Assembly (NCBI GenBank): GCA_004562395.1
Contig: SFQY01000033.1
Coordinates: 1-13,587, forward strand
Origin: a bacterium
GTDB lineage: Bacteria; Bacillota; Clostridia; Oscillospirales; Oscillospiraceae
Reading direction: 5' to 3'
Length of the DNA stretch: 13,587 nucleotides
Positions within the stretch are counted from its first letter, which is position 1. Every line of letters starts with the position of its first letter. This document shows, one piece after another, positions 13,438-13,587 of this stretch. Below the pieces are notes generated by a model, which was not told the origin of the DNA, did no database searches, and was given only the letters and a program-made list of their open reading frames with translations. The position numbers and the translations under genes were made by a program.

Positions 13438-13587
13438 CGGCTCCGGAATCAGGAAAAGGTTCGTTTTTGCAGGCGCAAAGCGCCATGGCTTCCCCCGGGA
13501 TGCGAATCAATAGTTGAAAAGTAATGAAAACATAGCAAAAGCAAGACAAGAGAAAATATGGAAGAGCAAACTGGAAAGGGAACGAAC
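13438..13587. other. Region downstream of leuB, no supported gene
   Basis: A small perfect hairpin GGCGC-AAA-GCGCC is at 13472-13484 without a following T-run, so it is not a convincing terminator. After about 13500 the sequence turns A-rich, unlike the coding DNA. A frame beginning ATG at 13558 stays open for ten codons to the window edge, but it has no ribosome binding site and no recognisable residues. It may be the leader of the next gene. Confidence 0.4.

Noticed and set aside
13514..13587. TTGAAA as a promoter for a gene starting at 13558
   Set aside because: No -10 box is found at the right distance and the ATG has no ribosome binding site.

Overview
This window carries two divergently transcribed amino acid biosynthesis clusters from a moderately GC-rich bacterium. 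I infer a member of the Clostridia, most likely an Oscillospiraceae-like gut anaerobe. The reasons are the short HisG paired with a HisZ subunit, strong AGGAGG-type ribosome binding sites, a T-box leader with sigma-A type promoters, and intergenic palindromic repeats of a kind I recall from these genomes. No rRNA, tRNA, CRISPR array, phage gene or transposase gene is visible. All twelve protein genes are intact and belong to well-known families.

Left half, minus strand, in transcription order: hisZ, hisG, hisD, hisC, hisB, hisH. The first four are coupled by 4-base ATGA overlaps, and hisB and hisH overlap by one base (TGATG). Between hisC and hisB the run is interrupted by about 270 bases containing a small element with perfect 38-bp terminal inverted repeats. 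HisG with HisZ starts the pathway, HisB and HisC act near its end, HisD completes it, and HisH supplies ammonia to HisF. hisA, hisF and hisI are not in the window; after hisH there are only 125 bases, which hold a palindromic repeat. The his promoter, upstream of hisZ, has an 18-bp palindrome lying between and touching its -35 and -10 boxes, which makes a good candidate operator.

Right half, plus strand: ilvE has its own promoter and a strong hairpin terminator. A consensus promoter then drives a T-box riboswitch ahead of ilvA, followed by leuA, leuC, leuD and leuB. The genes cover threonine deamination (entry to isoleucine), the complete leucine branch and the final transamination. ilvB/N, ilvC and ilvD must lie elsewhere. 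The best structural reading of the T-box specifier is CUG (leucine), which fits the four leu genes downstream. A 348-bp symmetrical repeat island bounded by inverted heptanucleotide arrays separates leuA from leuC.

The coding part is ordinary core metabolism. The points worth a second look are regulatory (his palindrome, T-box specifier) and structural (the two intergenic elements inserted inside operons). I found no sign of a new enzymatic or defence system.
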